NCBI GenBank assembly: GCA_005788075.1
Contig: SXZC01000116.1
Location: 1 to 12,044 of the forward strand
Length of the DNA: 12,044 nt
Reading direction: 5' to 3'
From: Actinomycetota bacterium
Lineage (GTDB): Bacteria > Actinomycetota > Thermoleophilia > Miltoncostaeales > Miltoncostaeaceae
Shown one piece after another: positions 6,408 through 12,044 of this stretch. The notes beneath the pieces are model-generated. The model made no database searches, had not been told where the DNA came from, and saw nothing but the letters and a program-made list of their open reading frames with translations. Every line of letters starts with the position of its first letter. Within the stretch, counting starts at the first letter, position 1. The position numbers and the translations under genes were made by a program.

Positions 6408-6865
6408 CGGGCCACCGCCCGTGCGCCCACGGCCTCGGCGAGGTGGTCGGGGTCGGCGTCCACGCCGTCGGGGATCACCCACTCGTCGGCGCCGAACGAC
6501 ACGGCCACCTGGCAGGCAGGCTCGCCGAGGGCGCTCCAGTCGGGGCGGATCGCCACGCCCGGGAGCACCCGGCGGGCGACGGCCGTGACCAGCAGGTCCT
6601 CGTTGCCCCACGAGCCCGGACGATCCGCGGAGTCGGGCCCCGGCACCAGCAGCACCGCGCGAACGGAGTCACCCTGCGCGGCGACCTCGAGGAGGCGATC
6701 GGCCACCTCGGCGTTCGTGGTGCCCGCGCCGTAGCGGACCTCCTCCACGCCGTTCCCGCGGCCGTCTCCCCTGAGCCAGCCCACCTCGGCGGGCACCGGC
6801 AGCCCGGCTGCCGCCGCGACCGGATCACGGGAGTCGAGCAGGGAGATGACCTCGTCGCGGGTCAT
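6404..6865 (-). CDS. Radical-SAM-like half protein without Fe-S cysteines (MqnE/MqnC C-terminal-like)
   Basis: 153 residues with a single cysteine (C118) and no CxxxCxxC motif, so it cannot be a radical SAM enzyme alone. The N-terminus (MTRDEVISLLDSRDPVAAAA) resembles the leading helix of CofH/MqnE-type proteins. Residues 44-134 align by eye with the C-terminal half of MqnC in this window: RYGAGTTNAEVADRLLE against MYGTVDTVDDRVEHLRV, then DLLVTAVARRVLP and WSALGEPACQVAVSFGADE against the matching helix and strand of MqnC. The catalytic barrel half between these pieces is absent. The frame is intact, codon use matches its neighbours, and both ends are ATGA overlaps (with the prenyl synthase and mqnA), so it is maintained. 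It may be a partner or regulator of a menaquinone enzyme, or a remnant of mqnE, which is otherwise missing here. Confidence 0.8.
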   Translation of the reverse strand: MTRDEVISLLDSRDPVAAAAGLPVPAEVGWLRGDGRGNGVEEVRYGAGTTNAEVADRLLEVAAQGDSVRAVLLVPGPDSADRPGSWGNEDLLVTAVARRVLPGVAIRPDWSALGEPACQVAVSFGADEWVIPDGVDADPDHLAEAVGARAVAR

Positions 6866-7833
6866 GCGTAGCGATCCACCATCCCGGCGGCGATCGTGCG
6901 GAGCGCGTCCGCGTCGGCGCTGCCGATGTCGCCGTCCAGGGCTTCGGCGGCCAGGGCCACCTCGTCGAGCGCCCTCTGGCGCGCCGCGGCGGTTCCCGGG
7001 TGCCTGGCGAGCCGGTCGCAGAGGGACTCCAGCCCCTCGCCTCCGGCGGCCACGCGGCCGATCTCATTGCCGAGCGCGGGCTCCTCCTGGATCGCCAGGA
7101 TCTGGGGCAGGGTGACGGTGCCGCTGAGGATGTCGGTGCCGCGGCGCTTGCCGGTCTCTGACGGCGAGCCCGAGAGGTCGAGGATGTCGTCGAGGATCTG
7201 GAACGCCACGCCCACGCGCGTGCCGAACGAGGCCAGTCGCAGCTGGGCCTCCTCGGATCCGCCGGACAGCATGGCGCCCAGGCGGCATGCCACCGAGAAG
7301 AGCGCGCCGGTCTTGCGCCGGCACCGCGACATGTAGGCGTCCACGGTGAGCCCGAGGTCGCCCGTAGCGCGCTGCTGGTCCATCTCGCCGAGGGCGAGGT
7401 CGAGCGAGGCATCGGCGAGCGCGCTCACCGCTGCGGGTGATCCGATGCGCGTGAGCTCCGCGAAGGCGCGGGCGAAGAGGAAGTCGCCCACGTTGATAGC
7501 CGCCGCGGCTCCGTGGGCCCGTGCCACGGTGGGCCTGCCGCGGCGCGTGGTGGCGCCATCGATGAGGTCGTCGTGCACGAGGGTGGCCATGTGCACGAGC
7601 TCCACTGCGGCCGCTGCCGTGACCAGCGTGGGCCGGTCCTCTTCGTTTCCGGAGCTCGCGCAGAAGACGAACATGGGGCGCACGCGCTTGCCGCCCGCCA
7701 CCAGGGTGTCCATGGCGGGCTCGCTGACCTCGGGCACGTGTCCGCCCGCGTAGCGCGCCAGCATCTCCTCGCACTGGGCGAGCCATGGGCGAAGGGGCTG
7801 GACGAACGCGTAGACGGGGGGCGCGGTGCTCAT
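6862..7833 (-). CDS. Long-chain polyprenyl diphosphate synthase
   Basis: 323 residues, trans-isoprenyl diphosphate synthase that condenses isopentenyl diphosphate with allylic primers. The first Asp-rich motif is DDLID (D88, D89, D92), the second DDILD (D215, D216, D219). The substrate-binding GGKRVRP is at 47-53, RRGRPT at 97-102 and the CRRKTGALF element at 171-179. The residues before the first motif (MATLVHDD, Ala at -5) are small, as in hepta-, octa- and nonaprenyl synthases, so a long product that serves as the menaquinone tail is inferred. It lies within the menaquinone operon, overlapping ubiX upstream and the half radical-SAM gene downstream by ATGA. I chose the ATG at 7833 (MSTAPPVYAF) because it forms that overlap; an in-frame extension upstream lies inside ubiX. 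Confidence 0.93.
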   Translation of the reverse strand: MSTAPPVYAFVQPLRPWLAQCEEMLARYAGGHVPEVSEPAMDTLVAGGKRVRPMFVFCASSGNEEDRPTLVTAAAAVELVHMATLVHDDLIDGATTRRGRPTVARAHGAAAAINVGDFLFARAFAELTRIGSPAAVSALADASLDLALGEMDQQRATGDLGLTVDAYMSRCRRKTGALFSVACRLGAMLSGGSEEAQLRLASFGTRVGVAFQILDDILDLSGSPSETGKRRGTDILSGTVTLPQILAIQEEPALGNEIGRVAAGGEGLESLCDRLARHPGTAAARQRALDEVALAAEALDGDIGSADADALRTIAAGMVDRYA

Positions 7834-8462
7834 GCGTCGTCCCCGGTGGTCGCGATTCGGGGCTCGCCCCATCGCGTGAAGAGCGCGTGGTCGATGCGCA
7901 GCACGTCGAGCGCCTTGCCCACCACGAAGTCGATGAGGTCGTCGATGGTCTCGGGGCCGGCGTAGAGCCCCGGCGAGGCGGGCAGGATCACGCCACCCGC
8001 CTCGGTGACGGCCACCATGTTGCGCAGCTGGATGAGCGAGAGGGGGGTCTCGCGCGGGATGAGCACGAGATCCCCGCGCTCCTTGAGCATCACCTCGGCC
8101 ACGCGGTGGATGAGGTTGTCACCTGTGCCGTGGGCGATGCGCCCGAGCGTGGAGGTGGAGCAGGGGGCCACGAGCGCCGCGCGGGCACCGGATGAGCCCG
8201 ACGCGAACGAGCAGGCGATGTCATCAGGGTCGAGCAGGTCGACGGCCCCGGGTACCTGCGCGAACATGTCGGTGAACCGCGCCCGCACGTCGTCGTACGA
8301 CGCCGGCCTGGGCCCCTCGCCGAGGACCTCGTGGCTGATCACCCGGGCGCCGGCATCGGAGATGCAGAGGCCCACGTGATGCCCTGCCGCGGTGAGCGCG
8401 GTGAGGGCGCGGCCCCCGTAGAGGGCGCCGCTCGCTCCGGTAACCCCCAAGAAGATCCTCAT
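7830..8462 (-). CDS. ubiX: UbiX-family flavin prenyltransferase
   Basis: 210 residues. UbiX joins a dimethylallyl group to FMN, making the prenylated FMN cofactor required by UbiD-type decarboxylases. Typical parts are the Rossmann-like flavin loop GVTGASGALYGG at 5-16, VAPCSTSTLGRIAHGTGDNL in the middle, LKERGDLVLIPRETPLSLIQ and the following NM. The ATG at 8462 starts the conserved MRIFLGVTGASG. It lacks a Shine-Dalgarno but lies 6 bases after a TACGAT element, so a leaderless message is likely. An upstream in-frame extension to 8510 would run into the terminator hairpin and is rejected. It is the first gene of the operon that ends with mqnC. Its likely partner is the UbiD-family gene at the right edge, beyond the qcr operon. 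Confidence 0.93.
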   Translation of the reverse strand: MRIFLGVTGASGALYGGRALTALTAAGHHVGLCISDAGARVISHEVLGEGPRPASYDDVRARFTDMFAQVPGAVDLLDPDDIACSFASGSSGARAALVAPCSTSTLGRIAHGTGDNLIHRVAEVMLKERGDLVLIPRETPLSLIQLRNMVAVTEAGGVILPASPGLYAGPETIDDLIDFVVGKALDVLRIDHALFTRWGEPRIATTGDDA

Positions 8463-8468
8463 GAACCG

Positions 8469-8474
8469 ATCGTA
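8469..8474 (-). promoter_or_regulatory. Probable -10 element of the ubiX-mqnC operon
   Basis: On the minus strand TACGAT stands exactly 6 bases before the ubiX ATG, with no Shine-Dalgarno between them. It is downstream of the qcr terminator hairpin, so the menaquinone operon probably has its own promoter and a leaderless transcript. No -35 consensus is visible. Confidence 0.45.
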
Positions 8475-8497
8475 GACCCGATATCGCCGGAAACAGC

Positions 8498-8523
8498 CGG
8501 GGTCCCGCACATGCGGGACCCCG
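8498..8523 (-). terminator. Hairpin terminator after the qcr operon
   Basis: CGGGGTCCCG and CGGGACCCCG form a perfect 10-bp stem around a 6-base loop, 31 bases after the qcrC stop on the minus strand. Only a short, weak T-run (TGTTT) follows, so it is GC-hairpin based and not a textbook intrinsic terminator. It separates the qcr operon from ubiX. Confidence 0.65.
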
Positions 8524-8553
8524 TGTTAGACCGTTCGACAGGGGCTGGGAGGC

Positions 8554-9291
8554 CTACTTGTACTTCGTTCCCAGTCCGTTGAGGAAGGTGGACAGGTCCT
8601 CGAGCTCCTGCGGCGGCAGCGAGGCGTACGAGGGCATCGGCGCCTTGGGTGCCTTGAGCCACGCGATCATCTTCGCGTTGTCCCATCCCTTGGCCCCCTC
8701 GTTGGTGAGGTCGGGGCCCGGTCCGGGTGCACCGACGCCCGCCACCATGTGGCAGGAACCGCAGCCGTTGGCCATGTAGACGGCCATTCCCTTCGTGGCC
8801 GGCTCGTCGAGGCCGCTCACCGGGAGGCCCTGCGAGGCGACGCCGGCGGGCGAGTTGGCGCCGAGCCAGGTCGTGTAGCAGAGCAGTCCGGTGACGATGA
8901 CGGTGAGGCCGAGCGCGAACGGGCGCTTCCAGATGCGGCGCTCGGGGCCACGGTCGATGAACGGCCAGACCACCAGCAGGATGATCAGGATGTTCGGGAC
9001 CATGAAGGTGGCCATGATCACCGGCGTGAGCACGTTCTGGTTCGCGAAGATCTTCAGCAGTTCGAACGCGAAGTAGAAGTACCACTCCGGACGCGGGATG
9101 AAGTCGGTGGTGGCCGGGTTGACCGGCTCCCCGACCTCGACGCGGATCGTGATCGCCAGGACGATGATCGCGATCACCGTCAGTCCGGCGATCACCGTGT
9201 CCTTGTAGATCGCGTACGGGAAGAACGGCTTGCCGGTCTTCTTCGCCTGCGCGTAGTCCTTGTCGTAGGCCTTCTTGTCGGCGGGCTTCAT
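8554..9291 (-). CDS. qcrC: Menaquinol:cytochrome c reductase, fused subunit IV/cytochrome c
   Basis: 245 residues in two parts. The first 140 or so match cytochrome b C-terminal domain/subunit IV: helices at about 32-50, 87-110 and 126-145, with the quinol-oxidation-site PEWY motif at 68-71. After a linker comes a monohaem cytochrome c domain with CGSCH (C177, C180, H181) and a probable axial Met219 in APMPSYASLP. This fusion is the QcrC design known from Bacillus subtilis, in which the complex carries its own c haem on the outer face. The ATG at 9291 overlaps the qcrB stop as ATGA, and GGAGG lies 9 bases upstream. It is the last gene of qcrABC and a hairpin follows. Confidence 0.93.
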   Translation of the reverse strand: MKPADKKAYDKDYAQAKKTGKPFFPYAIYKDTVIAGLTVIAIIVLAITIRVEVGEPVNPATTDFIPRPEWYFYFAFELLKIFANQNVLTPVIMATFMVPNILIILLVVWPFIDRGPERRIWKRPFALGLTVIVTGLLCYTTWLGANSPAGVASQGLPVSGLDEPATKGMAVYMANGCGSCHMVAGVGAPGPGPDLTNEGAKGWDNAKMIAWLKAPKAPMPSYASLPPQELEDLSTFLNGLGTKYK

Positions 9292-10121
9292 CGGGCGCCC
9301 TCCTTGGCCTCCACGGGCCAGCTCGCCGGGTAGTTCACGCTGCCGGGCAGCGCCTTGGCCTTCTCGCGCGCGGCCGCGCGGCGGGCGTCCTCCTCATCCC
9401 GCTCGATGCGCAGGCGGCGCTTCGACCACGGCGGCTCGGAGATGCCCAGGCGCACGATGAAGTACAGGTGCAGGCCTATGAAGGTGGCTATGGCCCCGGG
9501 TATGACGAGCATATGTATCGAATAGAAGCGCGATAGCGTGGCTGGCCCGAACTCGGGGCCGGCGCGCAGGATGTCGCCGATGTAGGGGCCCACGATCGGG
9601 GCGCTCGCGAAGATGTTCACCGCCACCACCGTGGCCCAGTAGGCCTTCTGGTCCCACACCAGCAGGTAGCCGGTGAGCCCCATGAACATGGTGAGCAGGA
9701 GCAGGAAGGATCCCGTGACCCACGTGAGCTCACGCGGGTACTTGTAGGCGCCCCATATGAACACGCGCGCCATGTGCAGGAACACCACGATGATCATCAC
9801 CGAGGCGCCCCACTTGTGCATGCCGCGCACGAGCCAGCCCCAGGTGACCTCGTTGGTGATGTACTCGATGCTCTGGTAGGCGCCGCCCTTGGTGTCGGGC
9901 ACGTAGTACATCGCGAGGATGATTCCCGTGATGGCCTGCATGCCGAACACGACCATGGCGGTGAAGCCCAGGGTCTGGAACCAGCTGGTGCCCGCGGGGA
10001 TGTTGCGGAACAGGAACCACCGAGTGCCGGTCTTGATGCCCGAGCGCTCGTCGACGTAGTCGATGGTGGCTTCTGTGCCCTTCTGGACGGGGTTCTTGGG
10101 CCCGATGTCCTTGGTCGTCAC
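9288..10121 (-). CDS. qcrB: Menaquinol:cytochrome c reductase, cytochrome b6-type subunit
   Basis: 277 residues, the N-terminal four-helix cytochrome b of a bc complex with the rest split off into qcrC. Helices lie at about 50-72, 102-122, 137-156 and 200-224. The haem ligands are H102 and H116 in one helix and H203 and H218 in another. The 14- and 15-residue spacings are those of cytochrome b6, not mitochondrial cytochrome b (14 and 14). The start is a GTG with GGAG upstream that overlaps the Rieske stop codon. The C-terminal 50 residues are charged and probably cytoplasmic. Codon use is odd around the second haem-ligand helix, where ATA, CTA, TAT, CAT and CCA replace the G/C-ending codons used elsewhere. 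Confidence 0.95.
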   Translation of the reverse strand: MTTKDIGPKNPVQKGTEATIDYVDERSGIKTGTRWFLFRNIPAGTSWFQTLGFTAMVVFGMQAITGIILAMYYVPDTKGGAYQSIEYITNEVTWGWLVRGMHKWGASVMIIVVFLHMARVFIWGAYKYPRELTWVTGSFLLLLTMFMGLTGYLLVWDQKAYWATVVAVNIFASAPIVGPYIGDILRAGPEFGPATLSRFYSIHMLVIPGAIATFIGLHLYFIVRLGISEPPWSKRRLRIERDEEDARRAAAREKAKALPGSVNYPASWPVEAKEGAR

Positions 10122-10130
10122 CGTCGGCTC

Positions 10131-11000
10131 CTACTGGAACGGGTAGAGGTGGGAGAGGGTGCCCGAGACAGGCTCGCCGGGCCCTGACAGCGGGAAGGAC
10201 TGCTGCTGCTGGTCGATCGAATACGGCTTGCCCACCAGCACCCGGAGGTTCGGGTTGTTGCTCTTCGCCGCGACGGCCAGCGGGATGCGGTCCTTGCCGG
10301 CCTCGACGTCCTGCGGCTCGAACTTCTTGCTCTGGTCGACGATCTTGATGTCCACGCGGTCGAGCGGGCGCGGCGGCGGGCCACCGGTCACCAGTCCGCG
10401 CGAGTCGTACGCGCCGCCGTGGCAGGGGCACACGTAGCCGGCGCTTCCCGGCGAGTACGCCACGGGGCAGCCCAGGTGAGCGCAGCGGTTCCAGATGGCG
10501 ATGAGGTCGAAGTCGTCCGCGCGCAGGCTGCTGGCCCACTTGGCGAACTGCGCCTCGAACTCGGCGGCGGGCTGGCCCGGGGTCGGCTGCGGACGGGTGG
10601 TGGGGTCCTTGAGGCCGTACACCACGTAGATGCGGCGGTCGGCGTCGGACGACGGGCCCGAGACCGCCAGCGAGGCGACCTCGCCGATCTTGGTCGACGG
10701 AGTGGGGTTGGGGTAGGGCGGAGGGTTCTTCAGGTAGTCGCTTGCAGGGCCGATGTCGACCCAGCGGTAGTCCTCGCCCTGGAGCGGGCTGGCGACGGCG
10801 AAGCCGACGACGGGCACGAGGATCGCTGCGGCGAGCACCCCGGTGCCCGCGAACGCGGCGTTCGAGAGGAAGCGCGTGCGCGTGACGTAGCCGGGGTCGT
10901 CGGAATGATCCGGCTCAGGGGTGAAGTCGGCCGCGCGCGGGCCCTGGTAGGGACCGCTCTGCGAACCGGGCGTGCCGTTGTTCGGCTCGTCCTCAGCCAC
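10131..11000 (-). CDS. qcrA: Rieske iron-sulfur subunit of menaquinol:cytochrome c reductase
   Basis: 289 residues. The 2Fe-2S motifs are C173-A-H175-L-G-C178 and C191-P-C193-H194; C178 and C193 form the stabilising disulfide. One membrane anchor lies at about 48-70, preceded by VTRTRFL, a variant of the twin-arginine signal in which the second Arg is displaced. G196 stands where high-potential Rieske proteins have Ser, while Y198 is kept, as expected for a lower-potential centre working with menaquinol. The N-terminus has about 40 acidic, Pro-rich residues, a Pro-rich insertion precedes the first cluster motif, and roughly 60 residues extend past the GGPPPRPLD loop. The GTG start has GGAGG 5 bases upstream, a strong ribosome binding site. 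It is the first gene of qcrABC. Confidence 0.95.
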   Translation of the reverse strand: MAEDEPNNGTPGSQSGPYQGPRAADFTPEPDHSDDPGYVTRTRFLSNAAFAGTGVLAAAILVPVVGFAVASPLQGEDYRWVDIGPASDYLKNPPPYPNPTPSTKIGEVASLAVSGPSSDADRRIYVVYGLKDPTTRPQPTPGQPAAEFEAQFAKWASSLRADDFDLIAIWNRCAHLGCPVAYSPGSAGYVCPCHGGAYDSRGLVTGGPPPRPLDRVDIKIVDQSKKFEPQDVEAGKDRIPLAVAAKSNNPNLRVLVGKPYSIDQQQQSFPLSGPGEPVSGTLSHLYPFQ

Positions 11001-11032
11001 TCCAACCTCCGTAGACGTTCACTAGGCACACG

Positions 11033-11038
11033 AGGTTA
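11033..11038 (-). promoter_or_regulatory. Possible -10 element of the qcrABC operon
   Basis: TAACCT on the minus strand, 32 bases before the qcrA GTG, fits TANNNT and leaves a leader of about 25 bases containing GGAGG. No -35 match is evident. The 130-base gap after the UbiD gene is long enough for a separate promoter and holds nothing else I recognise. Confidence 0.35.
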
Positions 11039-11130
11039 TCCGAGGCAAGGCCGATGCGAGGGGAAAAGCGCGATTCCGGAGGTAGGTGGGGCCGGTTGTC
11101 CCGGCGCCGGGGGGACGCCCCGCACGTCAT

Positions 11131-12044
11131 CTAGGCCTCAGGCAGGCGGATTCCGAATTCCGCCCACCGGGCGGTGACCGCCTCGCGCACCTCGTCGGAC
11201 ATGCGGATCTCGTCGGGCCAGGGGCGAACCTGCCCCTCGCCCTCCCACTTCGCGGTGGCGTCGAAGCCGATCTTGGCCCCGTAGGCGGGCCATGGCGCGG
11301 CGTGGTCGAGGGCGTCCACCGGGCCCTCCATCACCAGCACGTCGCGCTTCGGGTCGACGTTCGAGAAGGCACGGAAGGCCACCTGGGACACGTCGTGCAC
11401 GTCGATGTCCTCGTCCACCACGATCACGCACCGGGTGAGCGAGAGCAGGCCCAGGCCCCACACGGCGTTGATGAGCTTCTTCGCGTGGCCGGGGTACCGC
11501 TTGCGCACCGACACGATCGCGCAGTTGTGGAACACGCCCTCGAGCGGGAGGTTCATGTCCACGAGGTCGGGCACCGTCATGCGGATGAGCGGCAGGAAGA
11601 GGCGCTCGGTGGCCTTACCCAGCCAGTAGTCCTCCATGGGGGGCATGCCGACGATGGTCGTGGAGTAGATGGCGTCGCGGCGCATGGTGAGGCCGGTCAC
11701 GTGGAATGCCGGGTACTGGTCCACCGGCGTGTAGAAGCCGGTGTGGTCGCCGAACGGGCCCTCGTCGCGGATGTCCGAGGCGTCAACGTAGCCCTCGAGC
11801 ACCACCTCGGCATGGGCCGGCACCTCGATGTCCTGGGTGACCGCCTTCACCATCTCCACGCGGTCGCCACGCAGGAACCCCGCGAACATCATCTCGTCGA
11901 GGGCCGGGGGGAGCGGCGCGGTGGCCGAGTAGGTGACGGCCGGGTCGGTGCCGATGACCACCGCCACGGGCACGCGGCCCTGGGAGTCGAGCAGGTGCTG
12001 GCGGCCGTCCTTGTGGATCTGCCAGTGCATCATGCAGGTGTTCC
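11131..12044 (-). CDS. ubiD: UbiD-family decarboxylase (C-terminal two thirds; 5' end outside window)
   Basis: About 304 residues are visible of a family that usually has close to 480. The frame continues through the right edge (NTCMMHWQIHKDG), so the ATG at 12033 is internal. UbiD enzymes use prenylated FMN for reversible decarboxylation of aromatic or unsaturated acids. The acid pair of the active site is in DEGPFGDHTGFYT: counting from that ATG, E91 and D96. VVLEGYV with E80 is a probable metal ligand. The family's SVRKRYPGHAKK and VVDEDIDVHD segments are also present. Given UbiX, MqnA and MqnC on the same strand, the likely role is removing the carboxylate from a 1,4-dihydroxy-6-naphthoate-derived intermediate, but substrate assignment within UbiD is uncertain. 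The symbol is meant at family level. It ends 130 bases before the qcr operon. Confidence 0.92.
   Translation of the reverse strand, partial: NTCMMHWQIHKDGRQHLLDSQGRVPVAVVIGTDPAVTYSATAPLPPALDEMMFAGFLRGDRVEMVKAVTQDIEVPAHAEVVLEGYVDASDIRDEGPFGDHTGFYTPVDQYPAFHVTGLTMRRDAIYSTTIVGMPPMEDYWLGKATERLFLPLIRMTVPDLVDMNLPLEGVFHNCAIVSVRKRYPGHAKKLINAVWGLGLLSLTRCVIVVDEDIDVHDVSQVAFRAFSNVDPKRDVLVMEGPVDALDHAAPWPAYGAKIGFDATAKWEGEGQVRPWPDEIRMSDEVREAVTARWAEFGIRLPEA

Noticed and set aside
8463..8510. Longer N-terminus for UbiX
   Set aside because: The extra residues (MRDPGCFRRYRVYDRF) are not family-like and their codons overlap the terminator hairpin and the -10 element. The conserved MRIFLGVTGASG starts at 8462.
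11098..11116. GTCCC/GGGAC hairpin after the UbiD gene
   Set aside because: Only 5 bp of stem with a 9-base loop and no T-run. Such pairings are expected by chance at this GC content, so it was not listed as a terminator.

Overview
This window is a high-GC, densely packed stretch of a bacterial chromosome, probably from a deep-branching actinobacterium of the Thermoleophilia/Gaiellales/Solirubrobacter type. That placement is an inference. It rests on strong G/C preference at third codon positions, a dCTP deaminase of the mycobacterial bifunctional type, the futalosine route to menaquinone, a Bacillus-like three-gene menaquinol:cytochrome c reductase, and several starts placed as in leaderless transcripts. 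I see no tRNA, rRNA, CRISPR array, transposase or phage gene. No gene-free stretch exceeds 300 bases.

Left third (1-4411). On the minus strand tatA is followed by an amidohydrolase of the aminofutalosine-deaminase type and by the start of a membrane-anchored, TPR-like protein that runs off the left edge. A small four-helix membrane protein is divergent from tatA. Next come dcd (minus) and the divergent lipA (plus), then a single-domain rhodanese (plus). Between the rhodanese and the next, convergent gene lies a long inverted repeat (28 bp perfect arms). It fills the whole gap, supplies most of the stop codon of mqnC, and looks like a REP/MITE-type element.

Middle (4507-8462, minus strand). 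This is a compact operon transcribed right to left: ubiX, a long-chain polyprenyl diphosphate synthase, a 153-residue protein resembling the C-terminal half of a radical-SAM menaquinone enzyme without its iron-sulfur cysteines, mqnA and mqnC. All four junctions are ATGA stop/start overlaps, so translation is very probably coupled. The set supplies the first step of the futalosine pathway (MqnA), cyclisation (MqnC), the isoprenoid tail, and prenylated FMN for a late decarboxylation.

Right third (8498-12044, minus strand). A Rieske protein, a b6-type cytochrome b and a fused subunit IV/cytochrome c form a qcrABC operon closed by a GC hairpin. Upstream lies the C-terminal two thirds of a UbiD-family decarboxylase, cut by the right edge. 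UbiD enzymes need the cofactor made by UbiX, so the quinol-oxidising complex sits between the two halves of a menaquinone-making decarboxylation system.

The least explained items are the cysteine-free radical-SAM-like protein, the inverted repeat between the convergent genes, the missing canonical start of the amidohydrolase, a cluster of rare ATA codons in the heme-binding helices of cytochrome b, and an N-terminal extension on LipA.
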